Assembly: GCF_000278725.1 (NCBI RefSeq)
Contig: NZ_ALCA01000100.1
Coordinates: 8,261 to 72,260, forward strand
DNA: 64,000 bases
From: Actinomyces sp. ICM47
GTDB taxonomy: Bacteria > Actinomycetota > Actinomycetes > Actinomycetales > Actinomycetaceae
Direction of reading: 5' to 3'
Shown here: positions 17,217 through 26,020 of the stretch, piece after piece
Position numbering within the stretch: position 1 is the first letter of the stretch
Layout: every line of letters starts with the position of its first letter
Program-made: the position numbers and the translations under genes
The notes under the pieces: model-generated
Seen by the model: only the letters and a program-made list of their open reading frames with translations
What the model was told of the DNA's origin: nothing
Database searches by the model: none

Positions 17217-18800
17217 TCAGAGCTGTCCGAGCATACGCTTGACGTCGTCCGGCAGATCGTCAATCGTCGGACGCGCGGCGGGTGCCTGAGCGGCACCACC
17301 AAAGGAGGATCCCTGGGGGGCGCTGCGCTCCGATGGGGGCAGCATGGCCTCGAGTTCCTGCTGGCGGCGCTTCGCGGGATTACCGGAGCGAGCCTTCTTC
17401 TTCACGCGAGCGCGCTGGGCCTGTGCCTTACGGGCATTCACCTTCTGCTTGGCCTTGCCGCCGCGTCCCGGCAGAGCACCCATGCCGGGCACTCCCCCAC
17501 CCATCTGGCCCATTTGGCCCATCATTTCGCGGGCAGCCTCAAAGCGCTGGACAAGCTGGTTAACCTCTTTCACCGTCGTGCCCGAACCGCGGGCGATACG
17601 CGCGCGGCGCGAGCCGTTGAGGATCGAGACATCCTCACGCTCGGCGGGCGTCATCGAACGGACGATAGCCTCGACGCGGTCGACCTCGCGCTCGTCGAAG
17701 TTGTCGATCTGCTCGCGCAGCTGGGCAGCACCCGGGATCATGCCGAGCATCTTCTTCATGGACCCCAGCTTCTTAATCTGCTGGAGCTGACTGAGGAAAT
17801 CGGCGAGGGTCAGCTGGCCGGCCAGGGCCTTGGAGGCGACCTTTTCGGCCTCCTCGGCGTCCATCTTCTTCTCGGCCTGCTCGATGAGGGTGAGGATGTC
17901 ACCCATGTCGAGGATGCGCCCGGCCATACGATCCGGGTGGAAGCGCTCGAAGTCATCGAGTCCCTCGCCCGTGGAAGCGAAGAGAATCGGAGCGCCGGTC
18001 ACGCCGCGCACAGACAGGGCGGCACCGCCTCGCGCGTCGCCGTCCAGCTTGGACAGGACCACTCCGGTAAATCCGACGCCATCACGGAATGCCGTCGACG
18101 TGGACACCGCGTCCTGACCAACCATGGCGTCCAGGACGAACATGATCTCGTGCGGGTTGACGGCGTCGCGAATCGCGATCGCCTGGTCCATCATCTCTTG
18201 GTCGACGCCGAGGCGACCGGCGGTATCGACGATGACGACGTTGATGCCGCTCTGGCGGGCGAACTCAACACCGCTGCGTGCGACCTCGACGGGGTTGCCC
18301 ACACCGTTGCCGGGTTCGGGAGCCCACACCTTGACGCCGGCGCGCTCGCCGACGACCTGAAGCTGTTGGACGGCGTTAGGGCGCTGGAGGTCGGACGCCA
18401 CGAGGAGGACGGTCTTGCCTTCCTCACGCAGCCACTTGCCGAGCTTTCCGGCCAGGGTGGTCTTACCGGCACCCTGAAGGCCGGCGAGCATAAAGACGGT
18501 GGGACCGGACTCCGCGAAAGTCAGTTCGCGGGTGGCACCGCCCAGGATCTCAACGAGTTCGTCGTGGACGATGGAGACGACCTGCTGGCCGGGGTTGAGA
18601 GCCTTGGAGCGGGCCGCACCGTAGGCCTTCTCGCGAACCTGGGAGGTGAACTGACGGACGACGGGAAGGGCGACATCCGCCTCGATGAGGGCGCGGCGGA
18701 TATCGGAAATCGCCTGATCGACGTCGGACTCGGTCAGGACCCCGCGACTGCGCAGGGTGCGGAAGGATTGGGTCAGGCGATCTGACAGGTTTCCAAACAC
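17217..18800 (-). CDS. ffh: Signal recognition particle protein Ffh
   Basis: GTPase that binds signal peptides and 4.5S RNA and delivers ribosomes to FtsY. The start is GTG 18800 with GGGAG upstream. The N domain (1-85) is followed by the GTPase domain with P-loop GLQGAGKTT (about 108-116), VDTAGRLGVDQ and VLSKLDGDARGG. The methionine- and glycine-rich M domain ends with MGQMGQMGGGVPGMGALPGRG and a basic RNA-binding tail. The length of 527 residues fits actinobacterial Ffh. Confidence 0.97.
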   Translation of the reverse strand: MFGNLSDRLTQSFRTLRSRGVLTESDVDQAISDIRRALIEADVALPVVRQFTSQVREKAYGAARSKALNPGQQVVSIVHDELVEILGGATRELTFAESGPTVFMLAGLQGAGKTTLAGKLGKWLREEGKTVLLVASDLQRPNAVQQLQVVGERAGVKVWAPEPGNGVGNPVEVARSGVEFARQSGINVVIVDTAGRLGVDQEMMDQAIAIRDAVNPHEIMFVLDAMVGQDAVSTSTAFRDGVGFTGVVLSKLDGDARGGAALSVRGVTGAPILFASTGEGLDDFERFHPDRMAGRILDMGDILTLIEQAEKKMDAEEAEKVASKALAGQLTLADFLSQLQQIKKLGSMKKMLGMIPGAAQLREQIDNFDEREVDRVEAIVRSMTPAEREDVSILNGSRRARIARGSGTTVKEVNQLVQRFEAAREMMGQMGQMGGGVPGMGALPGRGGKAKQKVNARKAQAQRARVKKKARSGNPAKRRQQELEAMLPPSERSAPQGSSFGGAAQAPAARPTIDDLPDDVKRMLGQL

Positions 18801-18845
18801 GTGTGTTCTCCCAAGATGGCTACAGTACTAGGTCAGGTTAGCGCA

Positions 18846-18877
18846 CCTCGGCCCCGGTCGTGTGACCAGGGCCGAGG
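18846..18877 (-). terminator. Hairpin downstream of ftsY
   Basis: CCTCGGCCC pairs with GGGCCGAGG, and the inner GGTC/GACC extend the stem. It lies between ftsY and ffh and has no clear T-run. Confidence 0.6.
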
Positions 18878-18900
18878 ATAGTGGCGTGGCAAGTGGGTGC

Positions 18901-20130
18901 TTAGGCGCGGCCCACGATCGCGTCGACGAAACCCTGCGGGTCGAAGGGTGCCAGATCGTCCGCACCTTCGCCGAGGCCGACGAACTTCACGGGAACGCCC
19001 AGGGCCCGCTGGACCGAGACAACGATGCCGCCCTTCGCGGATCCGTCAAGCTTGGTCAGCACAATGCCGGTCACTCCGGTCGCTTGCGCGAACACCTCCG
19101 CCTGCTTCATACCGTTCTGACCGGTGGTGGCGTCCAGGACCAGGAGGACCTCGGAGACGGGGGCCTGCTTTTCCATGACGCGCTTGATCTTGCCAAGCTC
19201 ATCCATGAGTGTGGACTTGTTCTGCAGACGGCCCGCCGTGTCGACGAGGACGACGTCGACATCGCGCGCAATGCCCTCGCGCACAGTCTCGAAGGCAACG
19301 GATGCCGGGTCGGCACCTTCTCGGTCGCTTCGCACAACGTCGACGCCCACGCGCTCGCCCCACGTGGCGAGCTGGTCGGCGGCGGCGGCGCGGAAGGTAT
19401 CGGCAGCGCCCAGGAGGACGGACTTGTCTTCCGCGACAAGGATGCGCGCAAGCTTACCGACGGTCGTCGTCTTGCCGGTACCGTTCACACCAACCATGAG
19501 GACGACGGCTGGCTTGGATGTTCCGTCCGCCTCCGGGCGGGTCAGATCAAGAGAGCGGTCCATGTCGGGGCCGACGAGGGCCAGGAGTTCCTCGCGCAGG
19601 ATCTCACGGATGCGAGCCTCGTCAGTCGTGGACTCGACGGCGACGCGGCGCTTGAGCGCCTCCATGAGGGAGTCGGTCGCCTCCAAGCCAAGGTCCGCGA
19701 TGAGCAGGGATTCCTCGATCTCTTCCCAGTCTGCGGCACTGAGCTGGCCTCGACTGAGAACTCCGAGGATCGCGCGGCCAAGTGCGCCGGAGGAAGCGAG
19801 ACGTTCACGCAGGCGCTCCATGCGCCCGCGCACGGGTTCGGGCCGTTCGACGGCCGGCTCGGCGGTGATCTCCGCTTCAGCCGGGGCGGCGGACTCTTCC
19901 GATGCCTCGGGACCGGCGCGAGGCCGCTCTGGGCTTTCCCCATCGGCTTGCGTCGGCGTTGTGCTCTCGCCGGTGGCGGGCACCTGGGGCTGGGCCGGGA
20001 CCGAAACGTCCTCGGACGGGCGCTGACGCGAGCTGACGACCAGGCGGATGACCAGGCCGACCAGCACGGCGAGCACCAGGCCGACGACGACTGCCCACGG
20101 CGTTTGAAGGAATGAAACAAATGCGTCCAT
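18901..20130 (-). CDS. ftsY: Signal recognition particle receptor FtsY
   Basis: SRP receptor GTPase at the membrane. An N-terminal hydrophobic helix (residues 12-34 of the chosen form) is followed by a Pro/Glu-rich linker, then the NG domain with P-loop GVNGTGKTT, DTAGRLQNK and LTKLDGSAKGG. Two ATG codons are possible, 20148 and 20130. I prefer 20130 because GATAAT ends six bases before it, which would give a leaderless mRNA; 20148 would add six residues. Both lie within a perfect 14-bp inverted repeat. It is closed by a hairpin before ffh. Confidence 0.95.
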   Translation of the reverse strand: MDAFVSFLQTPWAVVVGLVLAVLVGLVIRLVVSSRQRPSEDVSVPAQPQVPATGESTTPTQADGESPERPRAGPEASEESAAPAEAEITAEPAVERPEPVRGRMERLRERLASSGALGRAILGVLSRGQLSAADWEEIEESLLIADLGLEATDSLMEALKRRVAVESTTDEARIREILREELLALVGPDMDRSLDLTRPEADGTSKPAVVLMVGVNGTGKTTTVGKLARILVAEDKSVLLGAADTFRAAAADQLATWGERVGVDVVRSDREGADPASVAFETVREGIARDVDVVLVDTAGRLQNKSTLMDELGKIKRVMEKQAPVSEVLLVLDATTGQNGMKQAEVFAQATGVTGIVLTKLDGSAKGGIVVSVQRALGVPVKFVGLGEGADDLAPFDPQGFVDAIVGRA

Positions 20131-20156
20131 GGGGCCATTATCCCCCATGGACGCAT
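20121..20156 (-). promoter_or_regulatory. Inverted repeat and GATAAT box around the ftsY start
   Basis: ATGCGTCCATGGGG and its exact complement flank an 8-base loop containing GATAAT (minus strand 20142-20137). The repeat spans both candidate ftsY start codons. It could be an operator over a leaderless promoter or, if transcription begins further upstream, a hairpin hiding the start codon. Confidence 0.5.
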
Positions 20157-20187
20157 CCGGATGAAAGCGTGAGTCACGCCGGGTGCG

Positions 20188-20583
20188 TTACTGACCCTGC
20201 GCCTTGCCTCGCGAGCCGCCACCGCGCTTGTTTTCCTTACCGTTGCGGTCGAACCGACCACTGACACGCCCGGTGACATTTTCGAGGCGATCAACGCCGG
20301 GCAGCCGATCAGCATCGAAGTACGCGTTAGAAGAGTCAGCAGTGCTCAAGAGAGCATCCAGTGACGCCGTACGCGGAACGACAGGCCCATCGGAAGACGA
20401 CGAGGCACGCCTAGGTAAGGAATGCGTGCGCACATCCTGCGTGATTTCCTCGCGCTCACGCTTGATGACACCCTTCCAGTCGTCGGCGCTGCGTCGCGAC
20501 AGCGCGAGGACGGCCACAACACCGGCCGCGACGACGATAACCAGAATGACAGTCACAACGAGAATCAGCGTACCCTCAAGCAT
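20188..20583 (-). CDS. Hypothetical single-pass membrane protein
   Basis: A 131-residue protein not matched to a known family. A very hydrophobic helix at residues 3-29 (LILVVTVILVIVVAAGVVAVLAL) is followed by a charged cytoplasmic-type tail ending in a basic, glycine-rich stretch (GKENKRGGGSRGK). I chose ATG 20583, seven bases after CAGGAT. It lies alone between sigA and ftsY on the same strand. Confidence 0.7.
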   Translation of the reverse strand: MLEGTLILVVTVILVIVVAAGVVAVLALSRRSADDWKGVIKREREEITQDVRTHSLPRRASSSSDGPVVPRTASLDALLSTADSSNAYFDADRLPGVDRLENVTGRVSGRFDRNGKENKRGGGSRGKAQGQ

Positions 20584-20617
20584 GTCTTCATCCTGCCCTA
20601 CCAACCCCATTCAGTGC

Positions 20618-20626
20618 GACGAGGCC
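20618..20626 (+). repeat. GACGAGGCC dispersed motif, intergenic copy
   Basis: Exact copy of the over-represented 9-mer, just upstream of the hypothetical membrane protein gene and downstream of sigA. Confidence 0.55.
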
Positions 20627-20658
20627 ACCCGAAGCTAACCGCATTGTGACGATGTTGT

Positions 20659-20694
20659 CATGGGGGCCAGGAACGTATGTTCCTGGCCCCCATG
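20659..20694 (-). terminator. Hairpin terminator of sigA
   Basis: A perfect 16-bp stem (CATGGGGGCCAGGAAC) with a 4-base loop, 16 bases after the sigA stop. There is no T-run, which is common in high-GC actinobacteria. Confidence 0.75.
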
Positions 20695-20709
20695 TACGTA
20701 CGGTGTACG

Positions 20710-22185
20710 TCAGTCGAGGTAGTCGCGCAGAACCTGCGAACGCGAGGGGTGACGCAGCTTCGACATCGTCTTGGATTCAATCTGGCGGATGCGCTCACGC
20801 GTGACGCCGTAAACCTTGCCGATCTCATCGAGCGTCTTAGGCTGGCCATCACCCAGGCCGAAACGCATGGAGACGACACCGGCCTCACGCTCCGACAGCG
20901 TGTCGAGGACGTGGTGGAGCTGTTCCTGGAGCAGGGTGAAGGATACGGCGTCGGCAGGCACGATAGCCTCGGAATCCTCAATGAGATCACCGAACTCCGA
21001 ATCGCCGTCCTCGCCCAGCGGCGTGTGCAGCGAGATGGGTTCACGGCCATACTTCTGGACCTCGACGACCTTCTCGGCAGTCATGTCGAGTTCCTTCGCC
21101 AGTTCCTCGGGGGTGGGTTCACGACCCAGGTCCTGCAGCATCTGGCGCTGGACACGGGCAAGCTTGTTAATGACCTCGACCATGTGCACGGGGATGCGGA
21201 TCGTGCGAGCCTGGTCAGCCATCGCTCGGGTGATCGCCTGACGAATCCACCACGTGGCGTAGGTCGAGAACTTGTACCCCTTCGTGTAGTCAAACTTTTC
21301 GACCGCGCGAATAAGACCGAGGTTGCCCTCCTGAATGAGGTCCAGGAACTGCATGCCGCGACCGGTGTAGCGCTTAGCCAGCGACACGACCAGACGCAGG
21401 TTGGCCTCGAGCAGGTGGTTCTTCGCCTGCTGACCATCCTGGGCCAGGAAGTGCAGCTCGCGACGCTCGCGGCTGGTCATCTCGTCGGCCTGGTTCTTCA
21501 GCTTGTACTCGGCGTACAGGCCAGCCTCGATACGGCGGGCCAGGTCGACTTCCTGCTCGGCGTTCAACAGGGAGACCTTGCCGATCTGCTTGAGGTAGTC
21601 CTTCACAGGGTCGGCGGTCGCGCCAGCGACCGTCACCTGCTGAACGGGCTCGTCGGTCTCGTCAGAGTCGGAGACGACGAATCCACCCTTGACGTGAATG
21701 CCGGAGTTCGTGCGTTCGCGCAGCGCGGCACCCTCGGCTGCCTTCGTCTCTTCTTCCTCAGGCTCCTCTTCGCCCTCGGTCACATCCTCGTCGTCGGTAT
21801 CGGTCTCCAGGTCCGGATCCTCAAGGTCTTCACCCGTGGGATCAAAGTCTTCTTCTTCCGCGACCTCGAGATCCGGCGTCACCTCCTCGATAACCTCCGC
21901 ATCCTTCTTCTTGCGGCCGCGAGGTTTCTTGGCGGCGGGCTTCTTCTCCTCGGCACCCTCCGCCGCCCGCTTCGTGGTCTTCTTGGGAGCAGCCTTCTTC
22001 GCGGGAGCCTTCTTCGCGGCGGACTTCTTGGCGGCAGGCTTCTTCTCCTCGGTGCCCGAGGCTGCCTCAGCCTTCGCAGTCGACGCGGCCTTCCTGGTGC
22101 GCGTCGTCTTCTGCGCGAGGGCTTTCACCTCCGGGGCGTCCTCAGTCGTCGCGGAGTCCTTTGCCGAAGCGCGCGATGCACTCAC
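20710..22185 (-). CDS. sigA: Primary RNA polymerase sigma factor (RpoD/SigA/HrdB type)
   Basis: Housekeeping sigma-70. The C-terminal 310 residues carry all regions: 1.2 ([12 protein letters not shown]), 2.1-2.4 ([38 protein letters not shown]), 3 and 4.2 ([20 protein letters not shown]). The N-terminus is a long Lys/Ala/Pro-rich, histone-H1-like stretch followed by an acidic stretch, as in HrdB-type actinobacterial sigma factors. I chose GTG 22185 because AAAGGG lies before it; ATG 22200 would add five residues. The leader holds a nested inverted repeat (22201-22246), and a strong hairpin follows. Confidence 0.95.
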   Translation of the reverse strand: MSASRASAKDSATTEDAPEVKALAQKTTRTRKAASTAKAEAASGTEEKKPAAKKSAAKKAPAKKAAPKKTTKRAAEGAEEKKPAAKKPRGRKKKDAEVIEEVTPDLEVAEEEDFDPTGEDLEDPDLETDTDDEDVTEGEEEPEEEETKAAEGAALRERTNSGIHVKGGFVVSDSDETDEPVQQVTVAGATADPVKDYLKQIGKVSLLNAEQEVDLARRIEAGLYAEYKLKNQADEMTSRERRELHFLAQDGQQAKNHLLEANLRLVVSLAKRYTGRGMQFLDLIQEGNLGLIRAVEKFDYTKGYKFSTYATWWIRQAITRAMADQARTIRIPVHMVEVINKLARVQRQMLQDLGREPTPEELAKELDMTAEKVVEVQKYGREPISLHTPLGEDGDSEFGDLIEDSEAIVPADAVSFTLLQEQLHHVLDTLSEREAGVVSMRFGLGDGQPKTLDEIGKVYGVTRERIRQIESKTMSKLRHPSRSQVLRDYLD

Positions 22186-22200
22186 ACGGGTCCCTTTCAT

Positions 22201-22246
22201 TGATGGGTATGCAAAACAGCGCCGATTGCAAATCGGCATACCATCA
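22201..22246. promoter_or_regulatory. Nested inverted repeats in the sigA leader
   Basis: An inner perfect hairpin (GCCGATT, GCA, AATCGGC at 22221-22237) sits inside an outer inverted repeat (TGATGGGTATGC against GCATACCATCA, one base unmatched). It lies immediately upstream of the sigA start codon, so it could be an operator or a translation-controlling mRNA structure. Confidence 0.45.
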
Positions 22247-22333
22247 CCAGTTTAGTGCGTTACTCGATAGTTTTCCTGACGGTAGGTGTGACGCTTCCCT
22301 GCCTAAGGCCCGCGCATACCCTCGCCCGTCAGT

Positions 22334-22339
22334 TACAGT
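22334..22339 (+). promoter_or_regulatory. -10 box TACAGT for leaderless idsA
   Basis: TACAGT ends six bases before ATG 22346, with no ribosome site, so transcription probably starts at the ATG. Confidence 0.5.
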
Positions 22340-22345
22340 GACCAC

Positions 22346-23449
22346 ATGAGTCTGAGCGAGAGTTTCTCCGTGCTGCGTCCCCACATCGACGAGGCGACCG
22401 CGACCGCCCTGGCACGCCTCCTTGCCCGCGCGGGCGCGACACCGCGCTCGTCCGCATTCTCCGAGGCCGTAGTTTCCTCGGCGGAAGGAGGCAAACGCTT
22501 CCGCGCTCTCATGGCCCACGTCGGCTGGTCACTGAGTTCGGGCAGACCCCTGTCGGAGGCGCGCCTGCCCCACCTGGCAGCCGCACTCGAGCTCTACCAG
22601 GCCAGCGCCCTCGTCCACGACGACATCATCGATCATGCGGATGAGCGGCGCGGTGCACCGACGCCTCACCGCCGCCTCGCAGACCTCCACCGGGGCGCGG
22701 GATGGATCGGGTCGTCAGGGACTTTTGGCCGCAACGCCGCGATTCTCGTGGGAGACTTCCTCTTCTCGGCAGCGAGCGCCGAGGCCGACGAACAGGCGTT
22801 GAACCTGCCCGAGGCGAATGCGCGCGCTTTCGCCCACAGCTTCGCCGACATGCATGCTGAGGTTGCACTGGGCCAGTACCTCGACATCATGGCTGAACAA
22901 AGTCCGCTGGATCCCCGGCGCGCCGACGCGCTGAGCGCAGCCGATTCCCTCGATGTCGCCCTGCACAAGTCCGCGCACTATTCCGTCGTGCGTCCCGCCC
23001 AGCTCGGCGCGATCTGCGGAGCCAACTCGACACACATCATCGACGAACTGACCGACGCCCTCGATGCAATCCTGACGCCTTGGGGGCTGGCCTTCCAGCT
23101 GCGCGACGACGACCTCGGCGTCTTCGGAGACCCAACAGTCACCGGCAAGCCAGCCGGGGACGACCTGCGCGAGGGTAAGCGAACCGTCCTGCTTGCCCTG
23201 ACCTGGGCGGCCTCCTCCCCCGCCGAGCGCACAGCTCTCGCGAACGTACTCGGGGTTGCTGAGGCCTCGGCCGACGAAATCGCGGTCGCGACACAGATCA
23301 TCGAGCGCAACGGACGCAGCGCGCACGAGGCTGAAATTGCGAACCTCGTCGCACAAGGCCACCGCGCACTTGACGCGTCAGCCTTCGGCGACGAAGCATC
23401 CGCCATGCTGCGTGAACTCTGTGACATCCTCACCGCCCGGCGCGCCTAG
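22346..23449 (+). CDS. Polyprenyl (geranylgeranyl-type) diphosphate synthase
   Basis: Trans-prenyltransferase that condenses isopentenyl diphosphate with allylic diphosphates for quinone, carotenoid or other isoprenoids. The 367-residue protein has the first aspartate-rich motif in HDDIIDHADERRG (about residues 91-95) and the second in QLRDDDLGVFGD. The KRFRALM and GKRTVLL segments also fit the family. Chain length cannot be set without structural comparison. It corresponds in position to idsA2 (Rv2173) beside Rv2175c and pknL. Its transcript is probably leaderless. Confidence 0.9.
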   Translation: MSLSESFSVLRPHIDEATATALARLLARAGATPRSSAFSEAVVSSAEGGKRFRALMAHVGWSLSSGRPLSEARLPHLAAALELYQASALVHDDIIDHADERRGAPTPHRRLADLHRGAGWIGSSGTFGRNAAILVGDFLFSAASAEADEQALNLPEANARAFAHSFADMHAEVALGQYLDIMAEQSPLDPRRADALSAADSLDVALHKSAHYSVVRPAQLGAICGANSTHIIDELTDALDAILTPWGLAFQLRDDDLGVFGDPTVTGKPAGDDLREGKRTVLLALTWAASSPAERTALANVLGVAEASADEIAVATQIIERNGRSAHEAEIANLVAQGHRALDASAFGDEASAMLRELCDILTARRA

Positions 23450-23469
23450 ACACCGGGGGGCGAGGGGCA

Positions 23470-23823
23470 TCAGAACGCCAAGGTTGAGGCGATGCGATTG
23501 ACGCGGTGGTGACGACCCGAGGTGAGCGCGTCGATGGGGCGTTCACCCAGCTCGTCCTGCACGGTGTACAACCAAGCCAGGGACTCCTCGGGCGTGAAGC
23601 CGTCATCGGCCAGGAGGGTCAGCGTCCCCTGCAGGAAGGGCAGCGGTTCCCAGCCGTTCTCACCCTTCACGATGATGTCGCGGGGTACCCCGCGTTCGCC
23701 GGACGCGGAGCGCGCCTCGATCAGGACGCGGTCACGAATTAGCTGTTTGAGGCGGCGTTCCTCAATACCGAGCAGACGGCACACCTCGTCGGTGGATAAC
23801 AGGGTCATATCAGCACTGGTCAT
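23470..23823 (-). CDS. Rv2175c-type DNA-binding protein
   Basis: A 117-residue protein with an N-terminal winged helix-turn-helix (STDEVCRLLGIEERRLKQLI) and a C-terminal helical domain (TLTLLADDGFTPEESLAWLY). In M. tuberculosis the homologue Rv2175c binds DNA and is phosphorylated on a threonine by the neighbouring kinase PknL, which stops binding. Here it is divergent from the pknL-like gene 84 bases away, which supports the same pairing. TAGTGT ends seven bases before the ATG, suggesting a leaderless mRNA. Confidence 0.88.
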   Translation of the reverse strand: MTSADMTLLSTDEVCRLLGIEERRLKQLIRDRVLIEARSASGERGVPRDIIVKGENGWEPLPFLQGTLTLLADDGFTPEESLAWLYTVQDELGERPIDALTSGRHHRVNRIASTLAF

Positions 23824-23830
23824 GACCGCA

Positions 23831-23836
23831 ACACTA
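23831..23836 (-). promoter_or_regulatory. -10 box TAGTGT for the leaderless Rv2175c-type gene
   Basis: The minus-strand TAGTGT lies seven bases before ATG 23823, with no ribosome site. Confidence 0.45.
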
Positions 23837-23893
23837 CCGCATCGCTGCGCCGCACCGGTGTCTACACCTCCAATGATTTGCCGAAAACTCCCA

Positions 23894-23899
23894 TAGAAT
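23894..23899 (+). promoter_or_regulatory. -10 box TAGAAT for leaderless pknL-like gene
   Basis: TAGAAT ends seven bases before GTG 23907; no ribosome site and no good -35 are seen. Confidence 0.5.
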
Positions 23900-23906
23900 C
23901 AACAAA

Positions 23907-25889
23907 GTGAGCGACGAGAAGACATACGACCAAACCGACCCACTGATCGGCCGCCTGATTGATCAGCGATACCGGGTCACGCGCAGACTGGCGCGCGGCG
24001 GCATGGCGACCGTATACGTCGCCCAGGACGAACGCCTGGAGCGACCCGTGGCCCTAAAGGTCATGCACCCCCACCTCGCTGAATCCGATGACTTCGTCGA
24101 GCGCTTCCACCGAGAGGCGCGCGCCGCCGCCCGCATTGTCCACCCGGGCGTCGTCTCCGTCTTCGACCAGGGAGTCGTCTCGGGCCAGGGCTTCCTCGTC
24201 ATGGAGCTCATCGATGGGACCAACCTGCGCGCACTCCTGAATGCCCAGGGCGCGTTCACGATTCCGCAGGCACTGCGCTACACGACCGACATCCTCGAAG
24301 CTCTGCGCGCAGCCCACCGCATGGGTGTCATTCACCGCGACATCAAGCCCGAGAACATTCTTGTTCCCACCGATGGCCCCGCGAAGGTCGCCGACTTCGG
24401 CCTGGCTCGCGCGGTCTCGGAAGGGTCGACGTCCGCCACGGGCAACATGCTGGGAACAGTCGCCTACATCGCGCCCGAGATCGTTCTGACCACCGAAGCT
24501 AACGCACGCTCCGACCTGTACTCCGTCGGCATCATGCTCTACGAGATGCTCACCGGTGCCGTGCCGTGGGCTGACGAATCACCCCTGCAGATCGCCTCTC
24601 ACCACGTCTCGGAGGACGTTCCGAGCCCCTCGGCCACCCTTCCGTGGATCCCCCGCGAGATCGACGACCTCGTCGCCGCGCTCACCGCGCGCAACCCCGC
24701 GAACCGATGCGCCGACGCGTCCGATGCCCTCGACCTGGTGGCGCGGGCCGCAGCGTCCATCCCCTTTGACATCGCCAACCGCCGCGCCGAGGTAGCACGC
24801 GAGGACAGCCGAAGCGGTTCCGAGACAACCGCCTTGAACACGGAGGTCATGCCCACCCAGCTCACGCAAGCGATGCCCGTGCCCGCCGCGACCGCCGTCA
24901 CCACCGCGACTGCTCTCCCCGCCGCGACCGCCGTCACCACCGTGCATACCTCCACCTCGACCGAGACCCCTTCCGCGGGCGAACTTCCTGCGAAGATGTC
25001 CACGCGAGCGATACTCCTGGCTGTCATCGCCTTTCTGCTCATCGTCGCCGCCAGCTTCGGCGGGAGCTGGTGGTGGACCGAGTATGGTCCCGGCTCTTAC
25101 CTGACGATGCCCACCACAACGGGACGGGACCTGGCAGACGTGCAGGCAGACCTGGGTGCCATAGGACTGGCTTCTTCCGTTGAAGAGGAGTTCTCTGACG
25201 ACGTCCAATCCGGCATTGTCACCCACTCCGACCCGGACGGCGGCAGCTCCGTGCATAAGAGCACGAACGTCCAGCTGTACGTCTCCAAGGGCATCGACAT
25301 GAAGGACGTTCCAAACGTCGTCGGAAAGGGACAGGACGAGGCCTCGCGTACCCTGGCAGACGCCGGATTGGCCTTGGGCGCTGTCACTGATGCCTACTCC
25401 GAAGAAGTTCCCCCAGGTCAGGTCATCTCCCAGTCCGTCGCAGCGGGCACCTCCCTGGCCCACGACTCCACGGTCGACGTCGTCCTCTCCAAGGGCCGCG
25501 AACCCCGGACCGTGCCCACCCTGACCGGCAAGGGTGCTTCCGCCGCCAAGAGTTCGATCGAGGCCCTCGGCCTCGTTGCCTCACCCACCGAGGCCTACTC
25601 CGACACAGTCCCCGAGGGACAGGTGATCTCCCAGCAGACCCGCGAGGGTTCCACCGTGTACCGTGGCGACTCCGTCTCCTACACCGTATCCAAGGGACCC
25701 GAGATGGTCACCGTTCCTGACGTCGTCGGCCTTCAGCGTCAGGAAGCACACGACAAGCTCGAAGGAGCCGGGTTCACCGTCCAGGAAGACCTGATCCTCG
25801 GAGGCTTCTTCAACACCGTGCGCTCGTCCGACCCCGCCGGCGGCAGCAAGGTCAAGAAGGGGTCGACCGTGACGATCTCCATCGTGTGA
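23907..25889 (+). CDS. pknL: PASTA-domain Ser/Thr protein kinase (PknL-like)
   Basis: Membrane receptor-type kinase of 660 residues. The kinase domain (20-285) has K51 (VALKVM), HRDIKPEN (143-150), DFG (163-165) and an activation loop with several Ser/Thr before GTVAYIAPE. A Thr/Ala-rich linker leads to one transmembrane helix (367-389) and four extracellular PASTA repeats (398-660), which bind peptidoglycan fragments or lipid II. M. tuberculosis PknL lacks this long PASTA array, so the domain layout is closer to PknB, while the neighbourhood (idsA, Rv2175c) is that of PknL. The divergent DNA-binding protein is its likely substrate. A terminator hairpin follows. Confidence 0.92.
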   Translation: MSDEKTYDQTDPLIGRLIDQRYRVTRRLARGGMATVYVAQDERLERPVALKVMHPHLAESDDFVERFHREARAAARIVHPGVVSVFDQGVVSGQGFLVMELIDGTNLRALLNAQGAFTIPQALRYTTDILEALRAAHRMGVIHRDIKPENILVPTDGPAKVADFGLARAVSEGSTSATGNMLGTVAYIAPEIVLTTEANARSDLYSVGIMLYEMLTGAVPWADESPLQIASHHVSEDVPSPSATLPWIPREIDDLVAALTARNPANRCADASDALDLVARAAASIPFDIANRRAEVAREDSRSGSETTALNTEVMPTQLTQAMPVPAATAVTTATALPAATAVTTVHTSTSTETPSAGELPAKMSTRAILLAVIAFLLIVAASFGGSWWWTEYGPGSYLTMPTTTGRDLADVQADLGAIGLASSVEEEFSDDVQSGIVTHSDPDGGSSVHKSTNVQLYVSKGIDMKDVPNVVGKGQDEASRTLADAGLALGAVTDAYSEEVPPGQVISQSVAAGTSLAHDSTVDVVLSKGREPRTVPTLTGKGASAAKSSIEALGLVASPTEAYSDTVPEGQVISQQTREGSTVYRGDSVSYTVSKGPEMVTVPDVVGLQRQEAHDKLEGAGFTVQEDLILGGFFNTVRSSDPAGGSKVKKGSTVTISIV

Positions 25890-25958
25890 CGCCACGGCGC
25901 GGCAACTATCCGCCGCTCGCCGAACTCACCGCACGCGGGGGAGCCTCGAGCACAGAAA

Positions 25959-26004
25959 GATCCCCGGCCTCGTCCACATGAATGAATGAACGAGGCCGGG
26001 GATC
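25959..26004. terminator. Bidirectional terminator between pknL and aroG built from two ACGAGGCC motifs
   Basis: A 15-bp stem, GATCCCCGGCCTCGT against ACGAGGCCGGGGATC, with a 16-base loop. Each arm contains the over-represented motif (GGCCTCGTC at 25966-25974 exact; ACGAGGCC at 25990-25997). It serves the two convergent genes. Confidence 0.8.
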
Positions 26005-26020
26005 CTCTCTCCGCGATAGC

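Noticed and set aside
16098..18785. 895-codon open frame on the plus strand opposite the amidohydrolase and ffh genes
   Set aside because: It is the antisense shadow of two well-supported genes in high-GC DNA; its translation is rich in Arg/His/Gly, has no domain, and spans the gene boundary between the two.
20677..22203. 508-codon plus-strand frame opposite sigA
   Set aside because: The minus-strand frame encodes all conserved sigma-70 regions. The plus frame is a composition artefact with long Leu/Arg/Gly runs from the lysine-rich sigA N-terminus.
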